Shown piece after piece: positions 1-8,798 of a stretch of DNA of 64,000 bases. Under the pieces are notes generated by a model, which saw nothing but the letters and a program-made list of their open reading frames with translations, was not told the DNA's origin and ran no database searches. Position 1 is the first letter of the stretch. Every line of letters starts with the position of its first letter. The translations under genes were made by a program, and so were the position numbers. The stretch is from Fischerella sp. JS2 (GTDB taxonomy: Bacteria; Cyanobacteriota; Cyanobacteriia; Cyanobacteriales; Nostocaceae). The stretch lies in the NCBI RefSeq assembly GCF_032393985.1, contig NZ_CP135918.1, forward strand, positions 6,821,724 to 6,885,723, read 5' to 3'.

Positions 1-197
1 GCAGAAATTTTGTTTAGGTGATCGCTGTAATATATTTATCTCCCAGTCTGGTATCGTTATTTGAGTATATTTCTTAACCTAAAGCAATGGGGAATTACTG
101 TCTTAGTAGCTTTTATGTGTATGGAGCAATTGTATTTTGTCCAACAGTCCAAATCAGTAGAAAATAACAAAATGTGGTTCTCAAATTAGAAAAGCAA

Positions 198-539
198 ATG
201 GCAATTTATCAAGTTCGGCTGGTCAATTCTGCAATCGGTTTAGACCGTATGATCGCAGTACCTGATGATCAATATATCCTTGATATGGCAGAAGAAGCTG
301 GTATCCGTCTACCATCTGGATGCAAACAAGGTGAATGTTCTGCCTGCGTTGCTAAGATTATTGATGGGGAAGTTGACCAAAGTGAGCAAAAGTTTTTGCG
401 ATCGCATGAAATAACGGCTGGTTACACTATCACTTGTGTTGCTTATCCTTTATCTGATTGCATATTAGAGACTCATCAGGAACAAGTTTTATATAAAAAT
501 TCGCTTTATTTTCAATCTGATGCAAGCAAGTCTGAGTAA
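198..539 (+). CDS. Plant-type [2Fe-2S] ferredoxin
   Basis: Small soluble electron carrier, about 113 residues. Four cysteines are spaced C-x4-C-x2-C-x29-C (residues 42, 47, 50 and 80 from the chosen start), which is the plant-type [2Fe-2S] binding pattern, inside SGCKQGECSAC and ITCVAY. The open frame extends upstream to a GTG at 174, but the ATG at 198 gives the usual N-terminus of this family (MAIYQVRL), so it was chosen. The C-terminus runs about 28 residues beyond the last cysteine, longer than photosynthetic PetF, so this may be an accessory ferredoxin serving a particular redox partner. The acceptor cannot be told from the sequence. It stands alone, with no obvious operon partner. Confidence 0.93.
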   Translation: MAIYQVRLVNSAIGLDRMIAVPDDQYILDMAEEAGIRLPSGCKQGECSACVAKIIDGEVDQSEQKFLRSHEITAGYTITCVAYPLSDCILETHQEQVLYKNSLYFQSDASKSE

Positions 540-920
540 GAAGTTTGAAAATAACTATTCTTTTAAGAAACGAGGTAGCTGGCAGTTGCGATGAAAAAAT
601 TTCACGAGCTTTGCCATGAAAACCTCACCCCGTCAAGAGAGGATACCCCTCTCCTTAGCAAGGAGAGGGGTAAAGGGTGAGGTTAATTTCAATTTAGAAG
701 AAAAAAATTAAGAAAATCTTAAGAAATAAGTTGTGATTTTATTGGAAAAAGTGAATTATTATTACCCACTTTAAACCTTTAAATTTATAAATTCTGTCTT
801 GTGATACCAGCCTAATGGCATAAGTAAAATCTACCCTGTTAGAGAGGTTAATAACTAACACATAGCTGAAGATGGTATTAGAACATAAAAACCTCTATTT
901 CTGCTTTTTAGGTGAAAACA
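540..920. other. Intergenic region with a fold-back repeat
   Basis: No gene is visible between the ferredoxin and the holin-family gene. The stretch contains the hairpin repeat at 621-684 and otherwise AT-rich sequence that presumably carries the promoter of the downstream gene. An AGGTG motif at 910-914 is the ribosome binding site for the ATG at 921. Confidence 0.6.
621..684. repeat. Nested inverted repeat (dispersed cyanobacterial hairpin)
   Basis: AACCTCACCC at 621-630 pairs with GGGTGAGGTT at 675-684. Inside it, CCCCTCTCCTT at 646-656 pairs perfectly with AAGGAGAGGGG at 660-670 across a 3-base loop. There is no T-run after the stem, so a dispersed fold-back repeat is more likely than a simple terminator. 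Degenerate relatives with the same CCCC/GGGG theme occur near 1875-1950 and 61541-61610. Confidence 0.75.
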
Positions 921-1322
921 ATGACAGGAAACTTGTTAGCTGCCCTAGTCACAGCTTTAAGCTTACTAATCGTCGATTTAGTTGTTCCTGGTGTTAATAT
1001 TGCTAACTTTCCAGCAGCTTTAATTGCTGCGGTAGCTATTGGTTTAGTTAATGGATCTGTTAAACCAGCTCTATCTTTCTTATCCTTACCACTGAACTTC
1101 TTATCTTTAGGAGCATTTTCACTCATTGTTAATGGTATCTGTTTCTCTCTTGCAGCATTTTTAGTGCCTGGTTTCTCGGCACATGGACTGATAGCTTTTA
1201 TTCTTGGTCCTGTAGTTCTGTCTTTAGCTAGCACCTTCATCAACAGATACTTTGCTGAGAGAAATTTGGCTCTTACAAGCAGTGAAGAAGCAAAACCCAA
1301 AGCGGAGTTGCCTTCTAGCTAA
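921..1322 (+). CDS. Phage holin family 4-type small membrane protein
   Basis: Membrane protein of about 133 residues with four predicted hydrophobic helices and the family pattern of paired Gly/Pro-rich segments: VVPGVNI near residue 26, LVNGSVKP near 47, LPLNFLSLG near 60 and LVPGFS near 86. This is the layout of Pfam PF04020 (phage holin family 4, superfamily IV). Despite the name, chromosomal members are ordinary inner-membrane proteins of unknown function, and there is no phage context here. A GTG at 912 also opens the frame, but AGGTG at 910-914 sits well for the ATG at 921. A nested hairpin and a Pmp3-type gene follow on the same strand, so the two may respond to a shared membrane stress. 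That link is inference. Confidence 0.85.
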   Translation: MTGNLLAALVTALSLLIVDLVVPGVNIANFPAALIAAVAIGLVNGSVKPALSFLSLPLNFLSLGAFSLIVNGICFSLAAFLVPGFSAHGLIAFILGPVVLSLASTFINRYFAERNLALTSSEEAKPKAELPSS

Positions 1323-1381
1323 TTATTAGCATCAAACTAGGACAGATGTGAACGCGATCGTGTCTGTCAAAAACACAAAAT

Positions 1382-1420
1382 CGAATTAAGTTAACTCCTG
1401 AGAAGGAGTACATAAATTCG
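1382..1420. promoter_or_regulatory. Nested stem-loop upstream of the Pmp3-like gene
   Basis: CGAATT (1382-1387) pairs with AATTCG (1415-1420), and inside it ACTCCT (1394-1399) pairs with AGGAGT (1404-1409) around a GAGA tetraloop. The inner right arm carries an AGGAG that resembles an anti-Shine-Dalgarno complement, but it lies about 74 bases from the next start. No T-run follows, so a structured leader or mRNA-processing site is more likely than a terminator. The role is not established. Confidence 0.35.
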
Positions 1421-1482
1421 GTTAATTTCGCAAGATTATCAACAGAAATAAACAAATTACAAACAACAGCAGTCGAAACACC

Positions 1483-1665
1483 ATGAAATTACTTCGTTAT
1501 CTCCTTGGATTCTTTTTACCTCCTCTGGGCATTTTCTTGACATATGGAGTAAGTACGACTTTAGTCATCAACATTCTCCTTACTCTTCTTGGTTGGCTTC
1601 CTGGTGCTATTCACGGTGTATGGGCGATCGCTAAATACGAAGAAAGATTAAACACCGTATCTTAG
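1483..1665 (+). CDS. Pmp3/YqaE-type stress membrane peptide
   Basis: 60 residues with two hydrophobic helices, at about 5-28 and 30-50. The first contains the family signature FFLPPLGIFL and the second ends in LPGAIHGVWAI, matching Pfam PF01679 (Pmp3, also known as YqaE or plant RCI2/LTI6). Family members are small membrane proteins induced by salt, cold or membrane depolarisation. A short charged tail (KYEERLNTVS) is expected to face the cytoplasm. The length is typical. A good terminator at 1717-1746 ends this transcript. Confidence 0.9.
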   Translation: MKLLRYLLGFFLPPLGIFLTYGVSTTLVINILLTLLGWLPGAIHGVWAIAKYEERLNTVS

Positions 1666-1716
1666 TTATTGACACTAAATTCCCAATCTAATTGCCAAGC
1701 CATGCTATATTAATAG

Positions 1717-1746
1717 AGCTCGCCTCGGCGGGCTTTATTTTTTATA
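1717..1746 (+). terminator. Factor-independent terminator after the Pmp3-like gene
   Basis: AGCTCGCC (1717-1724) pairs with GGCGGGCT (1727-1734), with one wobble pair, followed by TTATTTTTTAT. This is a short GC-rich hairpin with a T-rich tail about 50 bases after the stop codon. A closing loop of two bases is unlikely in reality, so the innermost pair probably opens. Confidence 0.75.
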
Positions 1747-2296
1747 TTTTAAAAAACTTCGTTTTTAGTATTACTCAAAAAACAATATTCCTGAGTTTTC
1801 TAAAAAGTCAGTAATCTTTTTTTTCATAAATTTAGTAGAACGACTATTAATAAACCTCTTGTACAATTATTTTTTACCCCACTCTAACCCTAAGCGTTTA
1901 AGGGGAGGGAACTAAATCTTCTCCCTGTTGACAGGGGATTGAGGGTGATTTTTAGGATTCATGCAAGAGGTCTAATACTTCTTTCTTATACCATTTCTTT
2001 GTGAAGCTGCGTTAAATTCTCTCTATATCTCTTCGTGTTCTTTGCGTTCTTTGTGGTTCGTTTTTATTAATTGCGCCAGCGCATTTTCATACAGAATTGG
2101 TATTAGATAAGCACGCTTCATCTTCATTTGTGTCTAGGAAAATGTAAGTTCATCTTGCATTTAGGTGTGAGTACGCTTAAATTAAAGTGCAAGACTGATA
2201 GTTTAAAGTCCATTTTAATTAACTGTCTTTTTCTCATAAAAAAATAGGATGAGCAATGCCCACCCTAGAAGTACTGGCGAATCATAATTGTTATTG
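1747..2296. other. Intergenic region with repeats, no gene
   Basis: No coding region is visible. The stretch holds a degenerate CCCC/GGGG fold-back near 1875-1950, the MITE-like element at 1985-2107, and a short palindromic word around 2245-2267 (TAGGATG facing CACCCTA) close to the 3' end of the minus-strand coiled-coil gene, which could help terminate that transcript. Confidence 0.55.
1985..2107. repeat. MITE-like element with imperfect terminal inverted repeats
   Basis: The left end (CTTATACCATTTCTTTGTG, from 1985) and the right end (CATACAGAATTGGTATTAG, to 2107) are imperfect inverted repeats, about 14 of 19 bases matching. Between them lies the phrase TTCTTTGCGTTCTTTGTGG, which resembles a dispersed noncoding repeat of filamentous cyanobacteria. 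There is no coding capacity and no clear target duplication. Confidence 0.5.
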
Positions 2297-3085
2297 TTAT
2301 TTACCAACTTTATCAACAGGTTCTTTTTCTTTTAACCAATCAGCAGCAGATAACAATAAATCTCTGAGTATTATTCTGATTTGACGCTCTTTTTTAGCTA
2401 GTGAAGTACCTGCTTCGCCAATCTTTGCTTCTAACTGATCATGTTTTTGTTGCACTTGAGCAACTGCTGCTTCTGCTTGGGGACGAGCTTGTTGGAACCA
2501 GTTTTTTGCATCATCTAAGTAACTTTTTACTTCTTCAGAACGTCCACCATAGCGTGCGGCTAAATTAGCTTTGACAATAGCTAACTGTGCTTGCAGCTGA
2601 GCATATCTTCTTCTCAGCAAAGCTAATTCGTCACTATTTTTGATAGTATCTATAGCAGAGTCAATAGCAGTTTTAGTCTCAGGAGAATTGACATTATTAG
2701 TTTCTTGGATCTCTGCTAAAATTCCATCAACTTCTTGCTGGATTTTATTTTCTTCCTCATCTAATTGAGATTGTAGCTGTTTCACTTGGGCTTGAGTTTT
2801 TGCAATAGACTCATGTCTTTTAGTATTTACAGCCTCTAGCGCTCCTTCAATTGAAGCTGTGACATTTTCTTTAAACTCGCTGCCTTTTGTTTGTAAGTTT
2901 TCAACTACAACTGAGACCGCATCTCTAACAATGGAACGAAGCTCAGTAGATCCTTCTTGGAATTCAGAAACTACTTGAGAAACAGCCGCTTTTACAATTT
3001 CACGAATTCGCTCTGCCCTCAACTGTCCGGTTTCTTTAGCTTGTTGAAGGTCTGTTCTAATTTGTTCTTTGATATTGTTAGGCAT
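2297..3085 (-). CDS. Long coiled-coil protein of unknown function
   Basis: 262 residues, almost entirely predicted alpha helix. Two alanine/valine-rich amphipathic repeats near residues 25-90 (REIVKAAVSQVV, RSIVRDAVSVVV) are followed by Gln/Glu/Lys-rich coiled coil from about 95 to 245. There is no signal peptide, membrane segment or cysteine. It resembles conserved cyanobacterial coiled-coil proteins without an assigned role; apolipoprotein-like or histone-like comparisons would rest only on composition. It is a single gene on the minus strand, divergent from the cytochrome gene with a 135-bp shared upstream region. The open frame is clean and codon use matches the neighbours, so it is very likely expressed. 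No function is assigned. Confidence 0.8.
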   Translation of the reverse strand: MPNNIKEQIRTDLQQAKETGQLRAERIREIVKAAVSQVVSEFQEGSTELRSIVRDAVSVVVENLQTKGSEFKENVTASIEGALEAVNTKRHESIAKTQAQVKQLQSQLDEEENKIQQEVDGILAEIQETNNVNSPETKTAIDSAIDTIKNSDELALLRRRYAQLQAQLAIVKANLAARYGGRSEEVKSYLDDAKNWFQQARPQAEAAVAQVQQKHDQLEAKIGEAGTSLAKKERQIRIILRDLLLSAADWLKEKEPVDKVGK

Positions 3086-3220
3086 TTTCTAGATAAATTG
3101 AGATTTAACTAATTTGGATAGAATTTCGTAGGCTGACTATGTCACACTATGATTGTGGCGTAAGATATTTTAAAGCAGTACTTCCTAAGGATAGAAAATC
3201 ACTAACCAAAGTAGTATTAT

Positions 3221-3562
3221 ATGTGTGGGAAAACAGTTATAAAATTAGCACTATTGATATTTACACTGTTGATAATTAGCTTTAATCAACCAGCGTTAGC
3301 CGCAGATACAACCAATGGCGCAAAAATCTTTGATGTTCATTGTGCTGGTTGTCATCTCAACGGTAGTAATATCGTCCGGCGAGGTAAAAACTTAAAGCTT
3401 AAAGCACTAAAAAAATATAGTATGGATTCAACAGAAGCGATCGCTTCCATAGTTGCCAATGGCAAAAATAATATGTCAGCCTACAAAGACCGTCTGAGTG
3501 AGCAACAAATACAAGATGTGGCCGCCTATGTTTTACAACAGGCTGAAAAAGGTTGGCGTTAA
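3221..3562 (+). CDS. Cytochrome c6-like protein (possibly c6C type)
   Basis: 113 residues. A signal peptide (about 1-27, ending QPALA before ADTT) predicts export to the thylakoid lumen or periplasm. The haem-binding motif CAGCH is at 41-45 and the likely axial methionine is Met85 in GKNNMSAY; DVAAYVLQQAEKGW is the conserved C-terminal helix of cytochrome c6. The stretch GSNIVRRGKNLK after the haem motif differs from the plastocyanin-replacing PetJ form and recalls the c6B/c6C subgroup, whose physiological role is less clear. That subgroup call is from memory and moderately confident. The gene is transcribed alone, divergent from the coiled-coil gene. Confidence 0.9.
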   Translation: MCGKTVIKLALLIFTLLIISFNQPALAADTTNGAKIFDVHCAGCHLNGSNIVRRGKNLKLKALKKYSMDSTEAIASIVANGKNNMSAYKDRLSEQQIQDVAAYVLQQAEKGWR

Positions 3563-3692
3563 TAAAGAGTTAGAATGACCGATAATTCCTCGCAGGAAGC
3601 CTCAAAATTAAACCTCCTGCATGAATAAACCCCCTCACGAATTCACCAACAACATCATTGATCTTTAGAACCAATCCAAAATCCAAAATCGC

Positions 3693-4712
3693 ATGACTCT
3701 ACCCACGTCAAGTCGTTTGCAATTTACTCCTGACTTAAATATCTGTCGCATCCTCAACGGGATGTGGCAGGTATCTGGCGCCCATGGACGTATTAACCCG
3801 ACTGCTGCAATCCAAAGTATGTTTAAGTATATGGATGCAGGCTTTACTACTTGGGATCTAGCTGATCACTACGGCCCAGCAGAAGATTTTATTGGCGAGT
3901 TTCGACGTCAGTTAATTGCAACTCGTGGTCAAGAGGCTTTATCTCACATCCAAGCTTTTACTAAATGGGTTCCTCGTCCTGGAAAAATGACCAGAAAAAT
4001 TGTTGAGGAAAACATCAATATTTCCCTCAGAAGAATGAATGTGACTTCGCTAGATTTGATGCAATTTCACTGGTGGGAATATCGAGACCCAAATTATCTC
4101 GAAGCCCTTAAATATATGGCAGAATTACAAACTGAGGGCAAAATCAAACATTTAGCTTTAACTAACTTCGATACGGAACATCTGCAAATTATTATTGATG
4201 CAGGGATCAAAATCGTTTCTAATCAGGTGCAATTTTCTTTAGTTGACCGCCGACCAGAAGTTAATATGATCCGCTTTTGTCAAGAGCATGATATAAAACT
4301 TTTTACTTACGGTAGTGTCTGCGGTGGCTTGCTATCAGAAAAATATTTGGCACAACCAGAACCTGGAGTTTTTCAACTTTCTACTGCTAGTCTAAGAAAA
4401 TACAAAAACATGATCGATGCCTGGGGTGGTTGGAAGTTATTCCAAGACTTACTTTCCACTCTCAAACAAATTGCTGAGAAGCATCAAGTCAGTATTGTTA
4501 ATGTGGCGGTGCGCTATATATTAGACAAGCCTGCTGTGGGTGGTGTAATTGTTGGCGCTAAGCTTGGGGTGTCGGAACACATAGCAGATAACGCCAAGGT
4601 TTTTACGTTCTGCCTTGATCCTGAAGATATACATAATATAGATGTCATATCTAACAAGTCACAAGATTTATATCACCTAATTGGAGACTGCGGTGATGAA
4701 TACCGCAGGTAG
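3693..4712 (+). CDS. Aldo/keto reductase
   Basis: 339 residues folded as a (beta/alpha)8 NADPH-dependent oxidoreductase. The family catalytic tetrad is visible: Asp55 and Tyr60 (WDLADHYG), Lys91 (TKWVP) and His126 (QFHWWEY). The C-terminal part carries a cofactor-binding pattern (GGVIVGAKLG). Substrates of family members are aldehydes, ketones or sugar-like carbonyls; nothing here fixes the substrate. Length is normal. It ends 9 bases from the convergent co-polymerase gene, so the two transcripts face each other, and it marks the left border of the polysaccharide island without clearly belonging to it. Confidence 0.92.
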   Translation: MTLPTSSRLQFTPDLNICRILNGMWQVSGAHGRINPTAAIQSMFKYMDAGFTTWDLADHYGPAEDFIGEFRRQLIATRGQEALSHIQAFTKWVPRPGKMTRKIVEENINISLRRMNVTSLDLMQFHWWEYRDPNYLEALKYMAELQTEGKIKHLALTNFDTEHLQIIIDAGIKIVSNQVQFSLVDRRPEVNMIRFCQEHDIKLFTYGSVCGGLLSEKYLAQPEPGVFQLSTASLRKYKNMIDAWGGWKLFQDLLSTLKQIAEKHQVSIVNVAVRYILDKPAVGGVIVGAKLGVSEHIADNAKVFTFCLDPEDIHNIDVISNKSQDLYHLIGDCGDEYRR

Positions 4713-4721
4713 CTTGATGGC

Positions 4722-6887
4722 TTAATAGGCTGAGTTTTGCTTATGATCGTTGCTAACGACACCTAAAACGTTCATGCGGGACGTTTTCAAACTATCTAAT
4801 GCTCGCTTTAGTACTGAAGAGTCTGTTTTTTCCATCCTCACTACTAACAAAATGCCATCTGTATGAGGTGCCAATAAACTAGCATCAGCTAGTCCAAGTA
4901 AAGGCGGAGCATCATAAATTACTAAGTCATAGCTATTTTCAAAGTCTTCCATCAATCGTTTCATCTTTTCTGATGAGAGCAACTTTGTTGGATCAGGCGG
5001 TATTGGCCCAGAAGTCAGTACAGAAAGTTGCTTCATAAACGGTGCTGGTCGAATTGCTTCTGTCACTGGTAAGTTGGTAGTAATTAAATTACTCAACCCC
5101 CAGAAGTTACTTAAATTGGCTAGCTCGTGAATCACGGGTTGGCGTAAATTAGCATCTACAAGTAAAACTCGCTGTTCCATTGCACAGGCGATCTCGGCCA
5201 AGTGGAATGCAACTGTAGATTTGCCATCTCCTGCAACAGCTGAAGTAATAACTATAGATCTAATTGGGCGATCGCTACTAAGTAGTTGAATATTTGTATG
5301 CAGTACGCGTAAAGCTTCTAAGAACTCTGTGCTGTAGCTACTAGTATCTTGAGGAGCGATCGCACTAGGTTCAGAGATATCTTTTGGTAAGGAATCTGGT
5401 ATTGCCTTTGCCAAAATTCTTGGTAAAGAAGTATGCTGTTGATTGATTTGTAGATGTTTCTCAAAAGGTATAGATCCTAGCAAAGGCTCTTTAATCTTTT
5501 GCTTGAGAACATAAGCACTATGATAAGTACTGTCCAATTTCTCTAGTAGTAAAGCCAGACCAATTCCTAAGACCAAACCACCCAACAATCCCGATATTAA
5601 ACTACGTTTGATGTTTACTGACGCAGGATTTTCTGGCTGAGTAGGCGCTTGAATTAATTGCCAAGGCAACTCAGCTTGTGCTACCTGAATTTCTAGAGTT
5701 TCACGGGTGTTGAGAAAACGATTCAAACTTTCAGTTGCAACCTGTAAGTTCCGTTGTAATTCAGTATATTGTCTTGTTAAAACAGGTAATTGCTTGCGCT
5801 TTTGTTCGAGTTGTTGCTCTACCTTAGCAAGTTCTTGACTCTGCACCTCTAAAGCCTGAAGTTGTGTTGTCGCCTCAGCCAGTTTTGTATCCATAAAGCG
5901 CTGTGCTTCTTGAGTCAACAATGGTAACAGGCTTTCCCGTTTTTGTTTTAAATTTTGGACAGTAGGGTTTTCCTCTTGTAAAAGAGTTGACTGAGTAGCT
6001 ATTTGGACATCTAATTCCCGCAACTTATTAAGTAATTCTTGATACAATTGTGCATCATTTAGTGCAGCCTGGGTTCCCTCTTTCCCTTGCAAGCTGGCTA
6101 AATTGTTGCGAGCTACAGCTAACTGCTGATCAATCTCTTGTCTTTTTTGAGATAAACTCTCAGCTTGAGCAGTTATTTGCTGCGCCTGTGTTTCTGGATC
6201 AACAAAATCGTACTTTTGACGAAATACCTGCTGTTCTTTTTGCAGTTGATCAACCCGCCTCTGCATCACTTGCAGTTGTTCTCTGACAAACTTTAGACCT
6301 TGGCGCAAACTAGTTTGTCGCTGTTCTAAGCTATATTTTAAGTAAGTCTTAGCAATTTGGTCTAGTATAGTTTTTACCTTAGTGGGATCATCACTCTGAT
6401 AGCGAACTTCTATAATCTTGGTTTCACCGAGACGAGTAATAGTCAGAGAATTTACTAAATAATTATAGTTAACGTCTGGATAATCTCTTTGTAATCTTCT
6501 GATAATATTTGTCATCAGTTCTGGACTCTTGAGAACCTGTATTTGGCTCTCATAATCTAAACTCGGGTTGGATGGACTAGAACCTTTGCTGGAATCAAGT
6601 TCTGGCAACTTTTTCTCATTATTGAGAGGTTCGACTAATATCCGAAAACTGCCTTCATACACTAGTTTTTGCTTTAGGGATGAGTATACTGTAGCTACCA
6701 TCACAACAGCTGCTACTGTGGCTATCACTAGTGCCCGTCGCCTGACAATACTTAAAAAATCTCGTAAATTCCAATCATCCCCTTGAGTTTCAGATAAAGG
6801 AAAAGGCGGAAAATGATTACTAAATTGCTGCGGCAAGAAGTTCTGATTTCGGTCAGAACTTGAAGATTGATATGATTGATTATCCAT
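4722..6887 (-). CDS. Wzz/BY-kinase polysaccharide co-polymerase (Wzc-like)
   Basis: 721 residues. An N-terminal Wzz domain with a first membrane helix near 50-70, a long periplasmic coiled coil (about 190-400) and a second helix near 430-450 are followed by a cytoplasmic BY-kinase domain. The kinase has Walker A AVAGDGKST near 550-558, Walker A' LLVDANLR near 575 and Walker B LVIYDAPP near 656. Proteins of this kind set chain length and gate export of capsule or exopolysaccharide through a cycle of tyrosine autophosphorylation. The C-terminal tail has only one tyrosine (the final residue, in NSAY) instead of the usual cluster. It is transcribed away from the rest of the island across a 1.9-kb gap. 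The matching outer membrane channel is not in the window. Confidence 0.93.
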   Translation of the reverse strand: MDNQSYQSSSSDRNQNFLPQQFSNHFPPFPLSETQGDDWNLRDFLSIVRRRALVIATVAAVVMVATVYSSLKQKLVYEGSFRILVEPLNNEKKLPELDSSKGSSPSNPSLDYESQIQVLKSPELMTNIIRRLQRDYPDVNYNYLVNSLTITRLGETKIIEVRYQSDDPTKVKTILDQIAKTYLKYSLEQRQTSLRQGLKFVREQLQVMQRRVDQLQKEQQVFRQKYDFVDPETQAQQITAQAESLSQKRQEIDQQLAVARNNLASLQGKEGTQAALNDAQLYQELLNKLRELDVQIATQSTLLQEENPTVQNLKQKRESLLPLLTQEAQRFMDTKLAEATTQLQALEVQSQELAKVEQQLEQKRKQLPVLTRQYTELQRNLQVATESLNRFLNTRETLEIQVAQAELPWQLIQAPTQPENPASVNIKRSLISGLLGGLVLGIGLALLLEKLDSTYHSAYVLKQKIKEPLLGSIPFEKHLQINQQHTSLPRILAKAIPDSLPKDISEPSAIAPQDTSSYSTEFLEALRVLHTNIQLLSSDRPIRSIVITSAVAGDGKSTVAFHLAEIACAMEQRVLLVDANLRQPVIHELANLSNFWGLSNLITTNLPVTEAIRPAPFMKQLSVLTSGPIPPDPTKLLSSEKMKRLMEDFENSYDLVIYDAPPLLGLADASLLAPHTDGILLVVRMEKTDSSVLKRALDSLKTSRMNVLGVVSNDHKQNSAY

Positions 6888-8798
6888 AATTTATAAAAAT
6901 TTGGTAATTATCCAGGTCTAACTTTGCTATATAAGTCTAAAGTAATCAAGGTATGAATATAGCTTTAATTGCAAGTAGAGTAGCTAAAGTTGTCATTTTT
7001 CTATGGTATTTAGCCACTCAGTAGAAAATAGCTGCCATAACACACAATTGCAATCATTTTTTCATTGTGAATAAAGTATATCATTGCTTTATCTTACTGA
7101 TGTGCTGCCTTACTTAAGCTTAATACTGTATTTGATAATGTACTTAGTCAGGTTTAGCCAGAACAAATATATATTTAATTTACTAATATTTATGTTGCAG
7201 TCAATATCAAACTATTCATATTAATTGTCATATATACAATCCTCTTTTATGAGTTTGGGAAAATTTTAAATCTGCATTTAGACTTACCAGGATTTTGCAT
7301 GGCTCTTTATTGTCAAATCTACGGGTAAGGAAGATTAATTACAAGGTGGGATTCAGACTGATAAAGCATCATTCAGTATGTTTTACACCACCAGAGTGAT
7401 AAAAGAGGAATAAATTGTATTAATTTTGAGATCAAGCTATTAAGCATATTGTTTAAACATTTTTGATGCTATTACTAAAGAGGTACTAACAATTTCTCTT
7501 GTAAGCAAGTATTTTTAATTACGTTAATACTACTTATTTAAAATATTAAAGTAATTTTCAATACATAACTACAAAGTTACTATTTTTTGGGATAAAATAA
7601 AAGTCTATAAAATAAGGGATTTTTAGAATTATGCTTGCAAATCAATTACTTTTGTAAGAATATAGGTATAATTTATTACAATATTATAAAGTATAATAAG
7701 ATCAACATATGAGCTTAAAAATTTTCAATACAAGAACTCATTGGAAACGTGATAACATACTCATGCAGATAGATGTTTTGCCAAACAAACACCAAAACAA
7801 TGACTTCCAGGAATGTAAAATATGAATCAATACATTTGTTCTTAATAAAGTTTAAAAAGATTTAGCTAAGCATCAAACTACTTAAAAGATGCACGCTACT
7901 AACATCGTTAAGAGAATGTTTTAGAAATCAATCAAATGGGTTAATAACAGCATCATATAAAAAACAGTTCCTATTCAACAAATTTTGTTTGCCTATGTCC
8001 TATGTTATTGATACTACATATACTAACTTTGATGGTAGTAGCTAACTAGTATTTTCAGCTTTAGTATAGAAATCGGTCAAGCAAAATGAACTTTGTGTTG
8101 GAAAAATATTCCAAATAGTACTTAATCTATGTCCTGTTGGAAGTAAACAACATATTTAGCTAGCAAAACTGTTTTCGTCCCCATTAACGACTTAATTTGA
8201 AGTCCAGTTTCATTCAACATATTATTTTGTATAGGATAAAATCTATGTTGCTAGTTTATTATTTTTTAAAACACGCTGACTTCTGAAATCGATTTCTCAA
8301 AAGCAGATTTTTTATGGATTAAAAACAGGAGATTGCTGTTCTGATTGATGATTTAAATTTTCGTTCAGGCAATTGATTCCTAATCGCAAATATCTAGTTG
8401 AGTTTGAATATTTTTTCTAGCTAGCTACTTGTGCAAAATTCACGCTAGTCTCTGTTTTGGGTGTCTATATATAGAAAAAAATATGCAAAACTTTACTTTT
8501 TAAAGATTAGTTGAAATTTACATAAAAATCATTATTTTTATGCAATTAACATTAACTTACCTGCTAATAAATGTCTATAATAAGAATCTACGAACAAATA
8601 CTGTTTATGTATAGTATTGACAAAAAATATTATCTTTACTAAATGTATAAAAGTATTTCTCAAGAGTAAACAAACAGTTTTTAATTGATCTGTTTATTTG
8701 ATATTTAAAAACTTAAGTTTACTGATGATAAAGATGTAGATTTTCATGAATTGAATAGAAGGTCATCTAGACTAAAGTTTTGGTACAGGATAGAGCCG
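6888..8798. other. 1.9-kb AT-rich gene-free region
   Basis: About 1.9 kb between the divergent co-polymerase and first glycosyltransferase genes. All frames are full of stops, base composition is clearly richer in A+T than the genes on either side, and no tRNA, repeat array or long inverted repeat was found by eye. It must contain the promoters of both transcripts and could hold a long untranslated leader, a small RNA or decayed sequence. One promoter-like pair near its right end is listed separately. Confidence 0.7.
8617..8645 (+). promoter_or_regulatory. Candidate promoter for the polysaccharide gene run
   Basis: TTGACA at 8617-8622 matches the -35 consensus and is followed after 17 bases by TAAATG (8640-8645), a weak -10; TATAAA follows immediately at 8646-8651. 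The distance to the ATG at 8799 would give a leader of about 145 bases. In such AT-rich sequence a chance match is quite possible. Confidence 0.3.

Noticed and set aside
908-1300. 130-codon minus-strand frame opposite the holin-family gene
   Set aside because: It is the antisense shadow of a gene with clear membrane helices and a ribosome binding site; its composition is Lys/Ala/Thr-rich without motifs.
921-1322. Prophage evidence from the holin-family gene
   Set aside because: No other phage gene is present and chromosomal members of this family are frequent.
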